Assembly (NCBI GenBank): GCA_947496215.1 | Contig: CANMCF010000008.1 | Coordinates: 111,759 to 175,758 of the forward strand | Reading direction: 5' to 3' | DNA: 64,000 nt | Origin: an uncultured Bizionia sp. | GTDB lineage: Bacteria; Bacteroidota; Bacteroidia; Flavobacteriales; Flavobacteriaceae | In this document: positions 9,030-18,505 of the stretch, piece after piece | Layout: each line of letters starts with the position of its first letter | Numbering within the stretch: position 1 is the first letter of the stretch | The notes under the pieces: generated by a model | The model's input: the letters and a program-made list of their open reading frames with translations, nothing else | Databases searched by the model: none | What the model was told of the DNA's origin: nothing | Program-made: the position numbers and the translations under genes

Positions 9030-10085
9030 CTACTGAAGACCTTCCTTGTTTTTGTATTGTGAAGGTGTATACCCAGTATTTCTCTTAAACGTCGAGTTGA
9101 AACCGGATTTAGAATTAAAGCCCGACAATCCTCCAATCGCCTCAATCGTATAGTTTTGATGATTTTTATCTGTTAATAGCTTCTTTGAATATTCTATTCT
9201 AAAATCATTGATGAAATTGGAAAAGTTCTTGTCGTACTTCTTGTTTATCAGTTGAGACAGGTATTTTTCATTGGTACCTACCTCCTTGGCCAACATCTTA
9301 ACGGTAAGCTTAGGATTCAAAAACACATTCTCTATTTTCATCTTTTGAATCAATTTTTCGTTTATGTCATTCAAAATGACCTTGAAATCCTCTTGATAAT
9401 CAACCACACTGTGACGGGTAACCTCCCACAGGCAATAATAGGACACGATGAAATATGCTATGTAATAAAACTTCAATGTCGTTTTTAAATGCAAATCCGA
9501 TATGAAATAGTTCTGAATGACCCATATCAATATGTAAACATCATAAAGCAAAACGAAACAAAACAAGTAAAACTTGTTCTTACCCTCCCTGTAAAACCTC
9601 TTTAAAGTCAAGAATTTTAGCAACTTATAAGCCATATAACTATAATATATGGTTGAAATAGGGAAAATAAAGAGAATGATGACATAATTGGAATAACTCA
9701 TCACGTTTTCCACGACCTCATAAGTAAAATCCTCATCATCCCTTTCTATGCCGAAATAAACCAAACAAAAAATATTGATAAGAAACAGTGTTGCTGGCAA
9801 ATAGTAGTTCCTATTGTCAAAAGCACCTATTTTCAACCTACTATGCACAATATTATATAATAACGGAGGCAATAGTGTCAGCCAAACAAAAAACAACAAG
9901 GAGAAAGTATTTATGACTTCTTCCACGAAAACAGATTCATAATCAGATGCCACGATCAAACTCCCAAAAAGCAAAAACCAAGACAGGTAAAAAAAGAGTT
10001 CGACCTTGCTTCTCTTTTTCAAGACATAATGAAAAAGAGACATTGAAAACGCCAAAAAGGATATGGTAATTATTGCAAGTTTCAT
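9030..10085 (-). CDS. Membrane-anchored AraC-family transcriptional regulator
   Basis: 351 residues. The N-terminal ~220 residues contain six or seven hydrophobic segments separated by short loops. The C-terminal ~100 residues form an AraC-type double helix-turn-helix (LTVKMLAKEVGTNEKYLSQL near 265, then IEAIGGLSGFNSKSGFNSTF and GYTPSQYK). Proteins of this build are frequent in Flavobacteriia and are presumed to sense a membrane or extracellular signal and act on nearby genes. The divergent neighbour at 10208 (surface protein) and the protease at 5742 are the obvious candidate targets, but no operator could be identified. Confidence 0.85.
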   Translation of the reverse strand: MKLAIITISFLAFSMSLFHYVLKKRSKVELFFYLSWFLLFGSLIVASDYESVFVEEVINTFSLLFFVWLTLLPPLLYNIVHSRLKIGAFDNRNYYLPATLFLINIFCLVYFGIERDDEDFTYEVVENVMSYSNYVIILFIFPISTIYYSYMAYKLLKFLTLKRFYREGKNKFYLFCFVLLYDVYILIWVIQNYFISDLHLKTTLKFYYIAYFIVSYYCLWEVTRHSVVDYQEDFKVILNDINEKLIQKMKIENVFLNPKLTVKMLAKEVGTNEKYLSQLINKKYDKNFSNFINDFRIEYSKKLLTDKNHQNYTIEAIGGLSGFNSKSGFNSTFKRNTGYTPSQYKNKEGLQ

Positions 10086-10207
10086 GAATTTATATGGGAG
10101 AACATACCAAATATAGGGAAAATAGTATTGATTCCGTAATACTGCACATCATGAAATCTTCATTTACAGACGGTATCTATAGATTTGATGAAAATCTCAG
10201 GAGCACC

Positions 10208-11932
10208 ATGAAAACAAACTACTTCACTTTAATGTTCTTTAGCATATTGACCACGCTTGCCTACTCCCAAGTCGGCATTGGCACAACATCTCCAGATGCA
10301 ACTTTACACATAGTAGGGACCACCACTTTAGGGAGCACTGGTGGGACCACCGATCTTATAAATGAAGATTTTTCGAGTTATGCAGTAATCCAAAACTACA
10401 CTCCCGATGCTTCTTGTACAACTACCTCTGGTTGGGTGACCAGTAGTGCAGCACCTGCAACATATGAGTGTACCAATTGTGTCGGTTCTTACTTATACAT
10501 AGATTCTGACGATTCAGGGTGCGACCAAGACGCCACCGTTTTAATGACTTTCGTGCCAACTACGACGTCCGTAGACATCTCTTTCGATTATGCCGTTATA
10601 GAATATTCCTCCGGAGCTGACTCTTTTAGAGTCTATTTACATGATGGTGTTTCACAAGTTGGAGCAGATCTCTTGAATGTAAATACCGGAGGAGATACGG
10701 ATGCTTCCTATTCCGGAACCATTGCCGTAACAGCCAACACTAGTTACACCATACGATTTGAGTATCTGGGAACATATGCTTACGGGGCTACCGTAGACAA
10801 TGTTCTGATTACTGAAACGTCTACACCCAGCACTGGTAATTATACCTTTAGACTAGAAGATGGGCAACAACAACCAGGTCACGTCCTAACAAGCGACGCT
10901 AATGGTTATGCCACTTGGATGGCTCCTAGTGGAGGTTCTGGGACAGATAACCAAACACTTTCATTGAGTGGAAATCAATTAAGCATATCCAATGGCAATA
11001 CAGTAACCATTCCCTCGTCTGGTGGAACAGGCTCCTATGATTTTGAAAATGGCTTGACAGAATCTTCAGGAACCGTGAGACTAGGTGGAGTTCTAACCAA
11101 TGACACATATTTGGATTTAAACTCAAACGACATATATTTTGAAGGTAGCGGAACTGGAAACATCACTTTCGAAGACAATTCTGGACAACCAGCCATGACA
11201 ACCAATTTTGCAGATGGCTATATAAACTTTGGGTCGGGAAATGCTTTTGTTGATGCTGACGACGGAACAACATTTACCGACACCTATGGAGGAGGGCCTT
11301 TTACCAAGGGGTTTGTCCTAGGAGCATATGATGGCTCTTCTGGAGGAACAGCAATAGCTTTGGGATCCATAGAATATGTTGTAGATGGAACCAACGAGTT
11401 ATTCTATCAAGGAGGTGCATTTAGTCCAATGACGAATTTAGGAGCAGACTTAGGTGCCTATCCCTTTTCTGGAACGACGAGAATGTGGGATGACGTCTAT
11501 GCCGATGATTTCATAACACCGACAAATACATACCCTAGAAGTAGTGGAAGAACATCCAACTTAAATCAAAGAGGTCTAGCCGAAATATTAAGATTGAGAC
11601 CTATCTCCTACCTAGACAACACATCGATAGTTGACAGAACCATTATCCCAGACAACTTGAAGGAAACCAAACTGGGCTTTTATGCAAATGAGCTTCTTGA
11701 GGTCATTCCCGAAGCCGTCAAAACTTCTGATTGGGTCAACCTTGATGAATCAGGTAAAAAAACAAGAGTTGTCTATGATTCTCCCAAAGGCATAATGCCA
11801 TATCAAATCATTCCTGTGACAGTAAAGGCCATACAAGAGCAACAAGAACAGATAGATCTTTTGAAAAGTTCCATAAATGAACTCAAAAAACAAAACGAGT
11901 TACTTAAAGCTATGATTGAATCCAAAGAATAA
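10208..11932 (+). CDS. Secreted tail-fibre/S74-like surface protein
   Basis: 574 residues from the ATG at 10208. That start is chosen because a signal peptide (TLMFFSILTTLAYS) follows immediately, leading into the VGIGTTSPDATLHI motif that opens many Bacteroidota tail-fibre-like exported proteins. The central part is glycine-, serine- and threonine-rich beta structure, with an ECTNCVGSYLYIDSDDSGC segment near residues 92-110. The C-terminus (from about residue 440, TSNLNQRGLAEILRLRPISY) resembles the endosialidase-chaperone (Peptidase S74) region and ends in a coiled coil rich in Gln, Glu and Lys. The role is probably adhesive or structural at the cell surface. It is not part of a phage module here, as no other phage genes are nearby. 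Confidence 0.75.
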   Translation: MKTNYFTLMFFSILTTLAYSQVGIGTTSPDATLHIVGTTTLGSTGGTTDLINEDFSSYAVIQNYTPDASCTTTSGWVTSSAAPATYECTNCVGSYLYIDSDDSGCDQDATVLMTFVPTTTSVDISFDYAVIEYSSGADSFRVYLHDGVSQVGADLLNVNTGGDTDASYSGTIAVTANTSYTIRFEYLGTYAYGATVDNVLITETSTPSTGNYTFRLEDGQQQPGHVLTSDANGYATWMAPSGGSGTDNQTLSLSGNQLSISNGNTVTIPSSGGTGSYDFENGLTESSGTVRLGGVLTNDTYLDLNSNDIYFEGSGTGNITFEDNSGQPAMTTNFADGYINFGSGNAFVDADDGTTFTDTYGGGPFTKGFVLGAYDGSSGGTAIALGSIEYVVDGTNELFYQGGAFSPMTNLGADLGAYPFSGTTRMWDDVYADDFITPTNTYPRSSGRTSNLNQRGLAEILRLRPISYLDNTSIVDRTIIPDNLKETKLGFYANELLEVIPEAVKTSDWVNLDESGKKTRVVYDSPKGIMPYQIIPVTVKAIQEQQEQIDLLKSSINELKKQNELLKAMIESKE

Positions 11933-12150
11933 TAACAAAAAACTCCATTTCTCAGCCTATTTATTTGTAAGCAACTGTTTTACTAAAATCATTTAATCGT
12001 GTTTACAAGCTTTTTAATCGAAATTATTGTTTTTTTATCATTATCATTAAAATATCATCGATAAAACGCTTAACTTTAATTTAGATTTATGACACTAAAA
12101 GATTTGTTAGTTTAAGGGATAATATTAATTTTTATAGTCAGTTGTAAATA

Positions 12151-12180
12151 AAAAATGCCTCATCTTTTGATGAGGCATTC
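12151..12180 (-). terminator. Rho-independent terminator after the GT9 gene
   Basis: An 11-bp perfect stem (AATGCCTCATC, 12154-12164, with its complement at 12169-12179) and a TTTT loop. On the minus strand it is followed by a run of T residues (12155-12150). It sits directly after the stop codon of the gene at 12183-13199. Confidence 0.85.
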
Positions 12181-12182
12181 TT

Positions 12183-13199
12183 CTATAAAATCATTTCGAT
12201 CCTAGCTATTACTTCATCTGGAGAAATCGTTCGTGAAGCTTCCTCATACCCTTCAGGATATCTATTGCCATAAATGGATGTTGGAATTAACGGGAATCGT
12301 TTTCTGTCTGAAAGTATTTGGTGTTTTTCTGGCTGATTGAATGGTGCGAACCCTGCATAAGGGTGTGTTACATTCCAAATGGTAATAACCTTTATTCCCA
12401 ACATTGCCGCTAAATGTCCATTGCCCGAGTCCATGGACAACATCACATCCAAGTTGGATATGATATTCAATTCTTCATCGATACTGAATTTACCTGCTAG
12501 ATTTATGACGTTTTCGTATTTCTCTTGTAAAACCTCCAGTAATTTCATCTCTCTTTCCCCTCCTCCAAATAATAGGATTTTATGTTTTTTGGACATCGTT
12601 TTAATCACTTCCTCCAAAAAATCCAAAGGATACATCTTGGATTCGTATTGTGCAAAAGGGGCTATACCAATCCTTTTCCCATCATCATTCCCAAGAACCT
12701 CAAGGATCTCATTATTCAATTTTTGAATTTTTGATTCTTGGAGACCAAATAGGTCTATTTCATACCCTAAACCATAAAACACATCTGCATAACGTTGGTG
12801 TGTTGTTTTCAATTGCCGGAATAGCTCTCCTTTGATCAATGCCTTTTTCTCTGTTCTTCCTTTATCTACTTGTTGAAATACCCATCCAATAAAAAAAAGC
12901 TTTAGAATTTTTGTTCTCAAAACATTATGTAAGTCGGCCACGGCATCAATCTTAAACTTCTTTAATTGTTTGGATAGCTTGAACAGGCCAAAAACACCTT
13001 TATGTTTCTTTTTCAAATCAGCCTCAAAAACCTCAACATTCGGCAAGTCCCTAAAAAAAGGCTTGAAGAACTCTCTAGTTAGAACTGTAATCTTAACTTC
13101 AGGGTACTGTTGTGTAAATGCTCTTAGAACAGGAACTGTCATTGCCACATCTCCCATTGCTGAAAAACGAATTACCAATATGTGTTTCGGCTTTGACAT
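12183..13199 (-). CDS. Glycosyltransferase family 9 (heptosyltransferase-like)
   Basis: 338 residues of GT-B fold. The N-terminus HILVIRFSAMGDVAMTVPVL and the C-terminal SMDSGNGHLAAMLG are hallmark motifs of ADP-heptose:LPS heptosyltransferases (GT9). It is expected to add a sugar to lipopolysaccharide core at the cytoplasmic face of the inner membrane. It is followed by a strong terminator and preceded, 48 bases upstream, by the DUF4254 gene, a pairing seen repeatedly in Flavobacteriia. Whether the sugar is heptose or Kdo-linked hexose cannot be told. Confidence 0.9.
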   Translation of the reverse strand: MSKPKHILVIRFSAMGDVAMTVPVLRAFTQQYPEVKITVLTREFFKPFFRDLPNVEVFEADLKKKHKGVFGLFKLSKQLKKFKIDAVADLHNVLRTKILKLFFIGWVFQQVDKGRTEKKALIKGELFRQLKTTHQRYADVFYGLGYEIDLFGLQESKIQKLNNEILEVLGNDDGKRIGIAPFAQYESKMYPLDFLEEVIKTMSKKHKILLFGGGEREMKLLEVLQEKYENVINLAGKFSIDEELNIISNLDVMLSMDSGNGHLAAMLGIKVITIWNVTHPYAGFAPFNQPEKHQILSDRKRFPLIPTSIYGNRYPEGYEEASRTISPDEVIARIEMIL

Positions 13200-13247
13200 T
13201 TCTACTTGGCAGGTGAAGTCTTGAAAGTGAATTTAGATGAGAATATT

Positions 13248-13856
13248 CTACTTTAGTCCTCTTAAGACAGGATTGAGTTCGTCGTCATTATACATTTTCA
13301 TCTGCTTGTAGACCTTCATGTACTTGTCTCCATTTTCAATATCCACAATCATATCATCTATTGCGGTGCTCAAATCTACACGTTGTTCCAACAACACATC
13401 TAGTTTTTTCTGGCAAGCAGCAATATGGCTTTGCGAAGCATCTGTTCTTTCCACCTCTTCGTTCATATGGTAGATCTTCAATGCCAATATCGACAACCTG
13501 TCAATGGCCCAGGCTGGGCTTTCAGAATTCAATTTTGCCGAATCCTTTGGTGCGACATCTGCATATTTATTCAAAAAATAACCATCAATATACTCCACCA
13601 TATCAGTTCTATCTTGATTGGAAGCATCAATTTTACGCTTTAAGGTCAGAGCTGCTACCGGATCTATTTTCGGGTCTCTGATAATATCCTCATAATGCCA
13701 TTGTACAGTATCTATCCAGCATTTTCTGTACAATAAATGCTCTATTAAATGCTCTTTTTCATCGTATGTGTTCGTGAACTCTTGATCCACTGTATTTATC
13801 ACGTGATAGGTATTAATTACATCTTGAAAAATAGCATTCGCCTTACTTGTAAACAT
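13248..13856 (-). CDS. DUF4254 family protein
   Basis: 202 residues, soluble, predicted to be largely helical and acidic, without catalytic motifs that I can recognise. The sequence contains HLLYRKCWIDTVQWHYEDIIRDP and LTLKRKIDASNQDRTDMVEY, features I associate with DUF4254, a Bacteroidota-specific family. It lies directly upstream of and co-directional with the GT9 heptosyltransferase gene, so a link to lipopolysaccharide core assembly is plausible. The function is unknown. Confidence 0.75.
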   Translation of the reverse strand: MFTSKANAIFQDVINTYHVINTVDQEFTNTYDEKEHLIEHLLYRKCWIDTVQWHYEDIIRDPKIDPVAALTLKRKIDASNQDRTDMVEYIDGYFLNKYADVAPKDSAKLNSESPAWAIDRLSILALKIYHMNEEVERTDASQSHIAACQKKLDVLLEQRVDLSTAIDDMIVDIENGDKYMKVYKQMKMYNDDELNPVLRGLK

Positions 13857-14010
13857 ATTATCTAGTTTTAAAGCACAAAACTACGGAAATTATATAAGAA
13901 TATTCAGAAAAACAGAGCCCCAGACATTCGGCATCATTATATTAAAATTTATATTAGACAGATGCAACTAAATAGCTAACTTTACCTTCTTTAAACCAAG
14001 GTTAGCCATT

Positions 14011-14670
14011 ATGAAAATTCACAACATATCATCTAAAAACTCCGTCTTGAATACTTTTATTGCCGAGATAAGAGATGTCGACACGCAAAAAGACACTATG
14101 CGCTTTAGACGTAACATTGAACGTATTGGGGAAGTTTTGGGTTATGAGATGAGCAAGACTTTCTCCTACGAGCCAAAAGAAATACAGACCCCTTTGGACA
14201 AGACAACTACGGACATCTATGAAAACGATTTGGTCTTATGTTCGATATTGAGAGCAGGTGTTCCGCTTCACAATGGTCTTTTGAATTATTTCGATGATGC
14301 CGAAAATGCTTTTATTTCTGCTTACAGACACCACAAGGACAATCCTGAAGTGTTCGAAATCATAGTTGAATACTTGGCTTGCCCCAGTTTGGAAGGAAAA
14401 ACCCTTGTTTTGGCAGACCCAATGGTAGCTAGTGGACAATCCCTAGTAGCTACTTACGAAGCCTTGAAACCTTTTGGAACTCCAAAGGAGATTCATTTAA
14501 TTGCCGTTATCGGAGCAAAAGAAGGCATTGAATTCATTAAAGACAAGTTTCCTGAAGACACCCATTTATGGATTGCAACGATTGACGAGGAATTGAATGA
14601 AAAAGGATACATAGTCCCTGGGCTTGGGGATGCTGGAGATTTGGCTTTTGGTGTAAAATTACAACATTAA
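14011..14670 (+). CDS. upp: Uracil phosphoribosyltransferase
   Basis: 219 residues. It salvages uracil to UMP using PRPP in the cytoplasm. The PRPP-binding loop is present as LVLADPMVASGQS near residue 132 and the uracil-binding C-terminal region as YIVPGLGDAGDLAFG. It starts at ATG 14011. Its 3' end overlaps the oppositely directed DUF6427 gene by 12 bases, a tail-to-tail arrangement. Confidence 0.93.
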   Translation: MKIHNISSKNSVLNTFIAEIRDVDTQKDTMRFRRNIERIGEVLGYEMSKTFSYEPKEIQTPLDKTTTDIYENDLVLCSILRAGVPLHNGLLNYFDDAENAFISAYRHHKDNPEVFEIIVEYLACPSLEGKTLVLADPMVASGQSLVATYEALKPFGTPKEIHLIAVIGAKEGIEFIKDKFPEDTHLWIATIDEELNEKGYIVPGLGDAGDLAFGVKLQH

Positions 14671-15582
14671 CAATACGAAAGGCGTTATAACCATCACCAA
14701 AATAAAGGTTTCCTTGAACCATTTTTCCTTGATGGTTTCCACATAGTTGGTTATAATTATCGCAATTGGTGAAAACAAGAACAAGAATTCACTTCCATCC
14801 TTTTTAGGGGACAAAATCATTATCGTACTTGCTATGATACAGCTTGCAAACACCATCTTATAAGTAGGTCTAATGTTTTTTTTCTTCTTTTTAATGCTTT
14901 TCAGATAAAATACCGAAGACCAAACCCCAAATGAAAGCAGCATTGTCATTGCCACAATAAATTGTACAGAGTTGTAACTACTCAAATCCAATCCAATTTG
15001 CGGAGAATAATCCATCGATGCCAATAAATCATCATATAGAACAGCGGAGTATGCCATTGCAATGATTACAACAGCAAAAAGTCCTAAAAAAGGAATAAAC
15101 CATTGTTTAATCTTGTTTCTGGAATAAAAGAACAACGCCATGAAGACAAGAACAAAAAACAATATGGACCAAAAGTATACAATACTGGCTGCTCCTATTA
15201 AGAGCGATGCATCAAAAAGTTTCTTTATTGTCTCCTTTTGAGTTCTCAAACTCAGCAACCGCCTTAATCCCAACAATACCAACAGATTGGAAATTATGAT
15301 GTCGATATTCAAAAACACCTTGGGCATGGCCAGCAAAAACAGACTAAAAAACAACACTTCGTAATTGCTTTTCTGTGACAAGTAATTTTTACTCACTATA
15401 AAATCCGTCAACAAAATAGATAGATAGCAACATAAGAACACAAAATTCAATTTCACTATGTAAATTGCGGACAATTCTGTCTCATCAAACCTTAAAACAG
15501 CTGCAAAGAAAGCTATGAGGGCAATGAAAAAAACAATTAAAAAATTAATTGGTTTAGATTTACTAAAAATACTTGTAATCAT
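14659..15582 (-). CDS. DUF6427 integral membrane protein
   Basis: 307 residues with about eight to ten hydrophobic segments and few charged loops. It resembles DUF6427, a flavobacterial membrane protein encoded beside upp and purD. No catalytic residues stand out. The gene is divergent from the small membrane protein gene at 15621 and convergent with upp. The function is unknown. Confidence 0.75.
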   Translation of the reverse strand: MITSIFSKSKPINFLIVFFIALIAFFAAVLRFDETELSAIYIVKLNFVFLCCYLSILLTDFIVSKNYLSQKSNYEVLFFSLFLLAMPKVFLNIDIIISNLLVLLGLRRLLSLRTQKETIKKLFDASLLIGAASIVYFWSILFFVLVFMALFFYSRNKIKQWFIPFLGLFAVVIIAMAYSAVLYDDLLASMDYSPQIGLDLSSYNSVQFIVAMTMLLSFGVWSSVFYLKSIKKKKKNIRPTYKMVFASCIIASTIMILSPKKDGSEFLFLFSPIAIIITNYVETIKEKWFKETFILVMVITPFVLLML

Positions 15583-15602
15583 TATCAGTTTTTGTATTTT
15601 TG
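15572..15602 (+). promoter_or_regulatory. Bacteroidetes-type promoter of the DUF6341 gene
   Basis: A perfect -7 box TATTTTTG (15595-15602) with CTTG (15572-15575) as the -33 element, separated by 19 bases, the standard spacing. The implied start of transcription is about a dozen bases before the ATG at 15621. Confidence 0.6.
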
Positions 15603-15620
15603 CCCTATAAATATACTACT

Positions 15621-15848
15621 ATGAAAGATTTATTTTACGCAATCCAGGATTTATTTGTAAATGTATTGTTTGCTCCTTTTGATGCTTTAAGAGCCTTAGA
15701 GTTGGAAAACTGGTGGTCTGCAAACTTCATGAACTGGTTTTTTATGGCTATTTGTTCTGTTGCATTTGTATACTGGATGCTTCAATTGAAAAAACACAGC
15801 GACAACAACGAAGAAGACAAGAGCGTGTCATCACACTCTTATCTTTAA
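15621..15848 (+). CDS. DUF6341 small membrane protein
   Basis: 75 residues from the ATG at 15621; an upstream ATG in frame lies too close to the promoter -7 box. One or two hydrophobic segments (NFMNWFFMAICSVAFVYWML) are followed by a charged tail KKHSDNNEEDKS. It matches the small flavobacterial family DUF6341 that sits between DUF6427 and purD. The function is unknown. It converges on purD with a 10-base gap. Confidence 0.72.
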   Translation: MKDLFYAIQDLFVNVLFAPFDALRALELENWWSANFMNWFFMAICSVAFVYWMLQLKKHSDNNEEDKSVSSHSYL

Positions 15849-15858
15849 TCGGTATATA

Positions 15859-17130
15859 CTATAAATCGAAACCAATATCCTTTCGATAATTCATCTTATC
15901 AAAATGTAGTTTTTCTATATTTTGATAAGATTTTTTTATGGCTTCCATATACGTTTCCCCATAACTGGTAATAGCCATTACCCTTCCTCCAGAAGTTATT
16001 GTTTTCCCATCTTTTAGAATAGCTCCTGCATGAAAGGCAATGGAATCCTCGATAGTTCCTATTCCGGAAATTTCCTTTCCTTTTTCATATGCTTCAGGAT
16101 ACCCGCCAGACACCAACATAACAGTCGTAGCTGCTCGCTCATCTATTTCTATCTTTATAGTGTCCAGAGTCTGGTTTGCTACTGCTTCAAACACTTCAAC
16201 CAAGTCATTTTTCAAACGAGGCAATACGACTTCCGTCTCAGGATCCCCCAATCGCACATTGTATTCTATTACAAAAGGATCATTGCCTACCTTGATCAGT
16301 CCGATGAACACAAATCCCTTATATGGCAAATTGTCTTTTTCAAAGCCCTTTATTGTTGGGATTACTATGCGCTCCTTAATTTTAGACATAAACTCTTCAT
16401 CTGCAAAAGGTACTGGAGAAATTGCTCCCATTCCTCCTGTGTTCAAGCCCGTATCTCCTTCCCCTATTCGCTTGTAATCTTTTGCAGTTGGTAAAATCTT
16501 ATAGTTTTTACCATCTGTCAATACGAAGCAACTCAACTCTATCCCATCCAAAAACTCTTCGATTACCACTTTGGTACTTGCAGCACCAAACTTTGCATCT
16601 ATCAACATTGCCTTCAATTCTGCTTTGGCTTCATTTAAATCATCAAGGATGACAACTCCTTTTCCTGCTGCCAAACCATCGGCTTTCAAGACATATGGTG
16701 GCTTTAATGTTTCCAAAAAGGCATAACCTTCTTCCACATTTCCACTATTGAAACTTTGGTATGCAGCCGTAGGGATGTTGTGCCTAAACAAAAACTCCTT
16801 GGCAAACTCCTTGCTTCCCTCCAATTCTGCTGCTGCCCTTTGAGGCCCAATCACTGCTACATCCTTAAGTGACTCATCATTTAAAAAGAAATCGTGAATG
16901 CCTTGTACCAAAGGATCTTCTGGGCCAACAACGACCATATCGATCTTCTGTTCTTGAACTAGTGTTCTAATTGCCTCGAAGTCGGTTACTTTAATATTTA
17001 CATTTTCGGCAACTTCAGCTGTTCCCGAATTTCCTGGTGCTACGAATAGTTTTTCGCATTTTGGGCTTTGTGCCAATTTCCAAGCAATTGTATGTTCTCT
17101 TCCTCCAGATCCTAGTATTAAAATAGTCAT
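15859..17130 (-). CDS. purD: Phosphoribosylamine-glycine ligase
   Basis: 423 residues, the normal length for GAR synthetase, the second step of de novo purine synthesis (phosphoribosylamine + glycine + ATP). It starts with MTILILGSGGREHTIAWKLA. The ATP-grasp region carries PYVLKADGLAAGKGVVI near residue 145, and GFVFIGLIKV...EYNVRLGDPETE contributes metal-binding residues. No oddities were seen. Confidence 0.96.
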   Translation of the reverse strand: MTILILGSGGREHTIAWKLAQSPKCEKLFVAPGNSGTAEVAENVNIKVTDFEAIRTLVQEQKIDMVVVGPEDPLVQGIHDFFLNDESLKDVAVIGPQRAAAELEGSKEFAKEFLFRHNIPTAAYQSFNSGNVEEGYAFLETLKPPYVLKADGLAAGKGVVILDDLNEAKAELKAMLIDAKFGAASTKVVIEEFLDGIELSCFVLTDGKNYKILPTAKDYKRIGEGDTGLNTGGMGAISPVPFADEEFMSKIKERIVIPTIKGFEKDNLPYKGFVFIGLIKVGNDPFVIEYNVRLGDPETEVVLPRLKNDLVEVFEAVANQTLDTIKIEIDERAATTVMLVSGGYPEAYEKGKEISGIGTIEDSIAFHAGAILKDGKTITSGGRVMAITSYGETYMEAIKKSYQNIEKLHFDKMNYRKDIGFDL

Positions 17131-17147
17131 AGTTTGTGTTGTTTGCG

Positions 17148-17155
17148 CAAAAATA
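17148..17155 (-). promoter_or_regulatory. Candidate purD -7 promoter element
   Basis: TATTTTTG on the minus strand, an exact TAnnTTTG match 17 bases upstream of the purD ATG. No good -33 TTTG was found at the usual spacing, so support is limited. Confidence 0.4.
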
Positions 17156-17194
17156 ATTATTTACTTTACATAAACATATTTATACGTTTTTCTT

Positions 17195-18505
17195 TTGAAT
17201 TTATTTGACCTTTCTCTGCGACTCAATGGCTTCCCTATCAAAGAAGCCAACCTTGCCTATGAGTCAATTAAGAATTTGAGCGATGCCGATTATGAAGGTT
17301 ATTTTCACGAACAACGAGAAGCAATTGTAAATTACCATTTGCTGAACAATTCTTTTTACAGGCAAATAGCGACTCATGCCAATCCAAAAGATTGGAAAAG
17401 CATTCCCATCATTACAAAACTGGATTTGCAGCAACCTTTGGGAAATAGGCTGTCCAAAGGGTTTTCTAAAAAAAATTGCCATGTTCACAAAACTTCTGGC
17501 TCATCTGGCACTCCTTTTATCTTTGCCAAGGACAAATATTGCCATGCCATAACTTGGTCTGGTTTCATAGATAGATATGGTTGGTACGATTTGGATTTCA
17601 ACACTTCCAAACAAGCTCGTTTCTATGGTATCCCATTGAATAAAAAAGGTTATTACAAGGAGCGTCTAAAAGACTTTTTGAGTCGTCGTTTTCGGTTTTC
17701 GGTTTTTGATTTGAGTGATTCCCAATTGGAGAAAAACCTCGATAAGTTCAAATCTACAGCTTTCGATTATATCAACGGTTATACGAGTTCCATTGTTCAG
17801 TTCGCCAAATTCTTGGAACGCAAAGAAATCATTTTAAAATCTGTTTGCCCAAGTTTAAATGTATGTATCGTGACTTCGGAAATGCTTTTTGACAATGACA
17901 AGGTTCTTCTGGAAAAACAATTCGGCATTCCTGTCGTAAACGAATATGGAGCAGCCGAGCTGGGTTTGATTGCTTTCCAGAATACCAACGATGAATGGCT
18001 TGTAAATAGCGAGGATCTATTTATTGAAATCCTTGACGAAAACAATCAATCTGTTCCATATGGTCAAGAAGGTAAAATTGTCATTACTTCGCTCTATAAC
18101 AAGGCACATCCTTTCATTAGGTATGAATTGGGTGACATTGGCTCTCTCATGGAAGCTAGCACACTTAGAAAGCCCATTCTAAAAAAACTAGTAGGGCGCA
18201 CTAATGACATCGCTGTTTTGCCTAGTGGTAAAAGTGCTGCCGGGCTAACTTTTTACTATGTTACCAAGACCATAATCGAAGACGATTCCAATGTAAAGGA
18301 ATTTATCATTGAACAACTGAAAACCGATGCTTTTAAAATTAACTATGTAAGTACCGAGGTCCTTTCTGAAGAAAATATAAACCGTATAAAAGAAGCCATA
18401 GCCAAATATTTAGAATCTGGACTAACTGTTGTCTTTGAACGCAAAACGACATTAGAACGTGCTAAAAGCGGTAAATTGAAGCAATTTACCTCTTATTTAA
18501 AATAA
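17195..18505 (+). CDS. Phenylacetate-CoA ligase-like adenylate-forming protein (CapK-type)
   Basis: 436 residues, starting at TTG 17195. The adenylate-forming P-loop is HKTSGSSGTPFIF near residue 100, with NEYGAAELG near 250 and RYELGDIG near 310. It resembles the CapK/phenylacetate-CoA ligase family that accompanies capsule and O-antigen loci, where such proteins may activate a non-sugar substituent. No phenylacetate genes are present, which favours a polysaccharide-linked role. It is the only plus-strand gene at this end of the polysaccharide locus, and its last 20 bases overlap the end of the convergent GT2 gene. Confidence 0.82.
   Translation: MNLFDLSLRLNGFPIKEANLAYESIKNLSDADYEGYFHEQREAIVNYHLLNNSFYRQIATHANPKDWKSIPIITKLDLQQPLGNRLSKGFSKKNCHVHKTSGSSGTPFIFAKDKYCHAITWSGFIDRYGWYDLDFNTSKQARFYGIPLNKKGYYKERLKDFLSRRFRFSVFDLSDSQLEKNLDKFKSTAFDYINGYTSSIVQFAKFLERKEIILKSVCPSLNVCIVTSEMLFDNDKVLLEKQFGIPVVNEYGAAELGLIAFQNTNDEWLVNSEDLFIEILDENNQSVPYGQEGKIVITSLYNKAHPFIRYELGDIGSLMEASTLRKPILKKLVGRTNDIAVLPSGKSAAGLTFYYVTKTIIEDDSNVKEFIIEQLKTDAFKINYVSTEVLSEENINRIKEAIAKYLESGLTVVFERKTTLERAKSGKLKQFTSYLK

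Noticed and set aside
10094..10207. Extended N-terminus for the tail-fibre-like protein
   Set aside because: The signal peptide begins at the internal ATG 10208; the extension is charged and would hide it.
10208..11932. Prophage remnant suggested by the tail-fibre-like protein
   Set aside because: No other phage genes or attachment sites are near, and the protein has a signal peptide; such proteins are common surface proteins in Bacteroidota.
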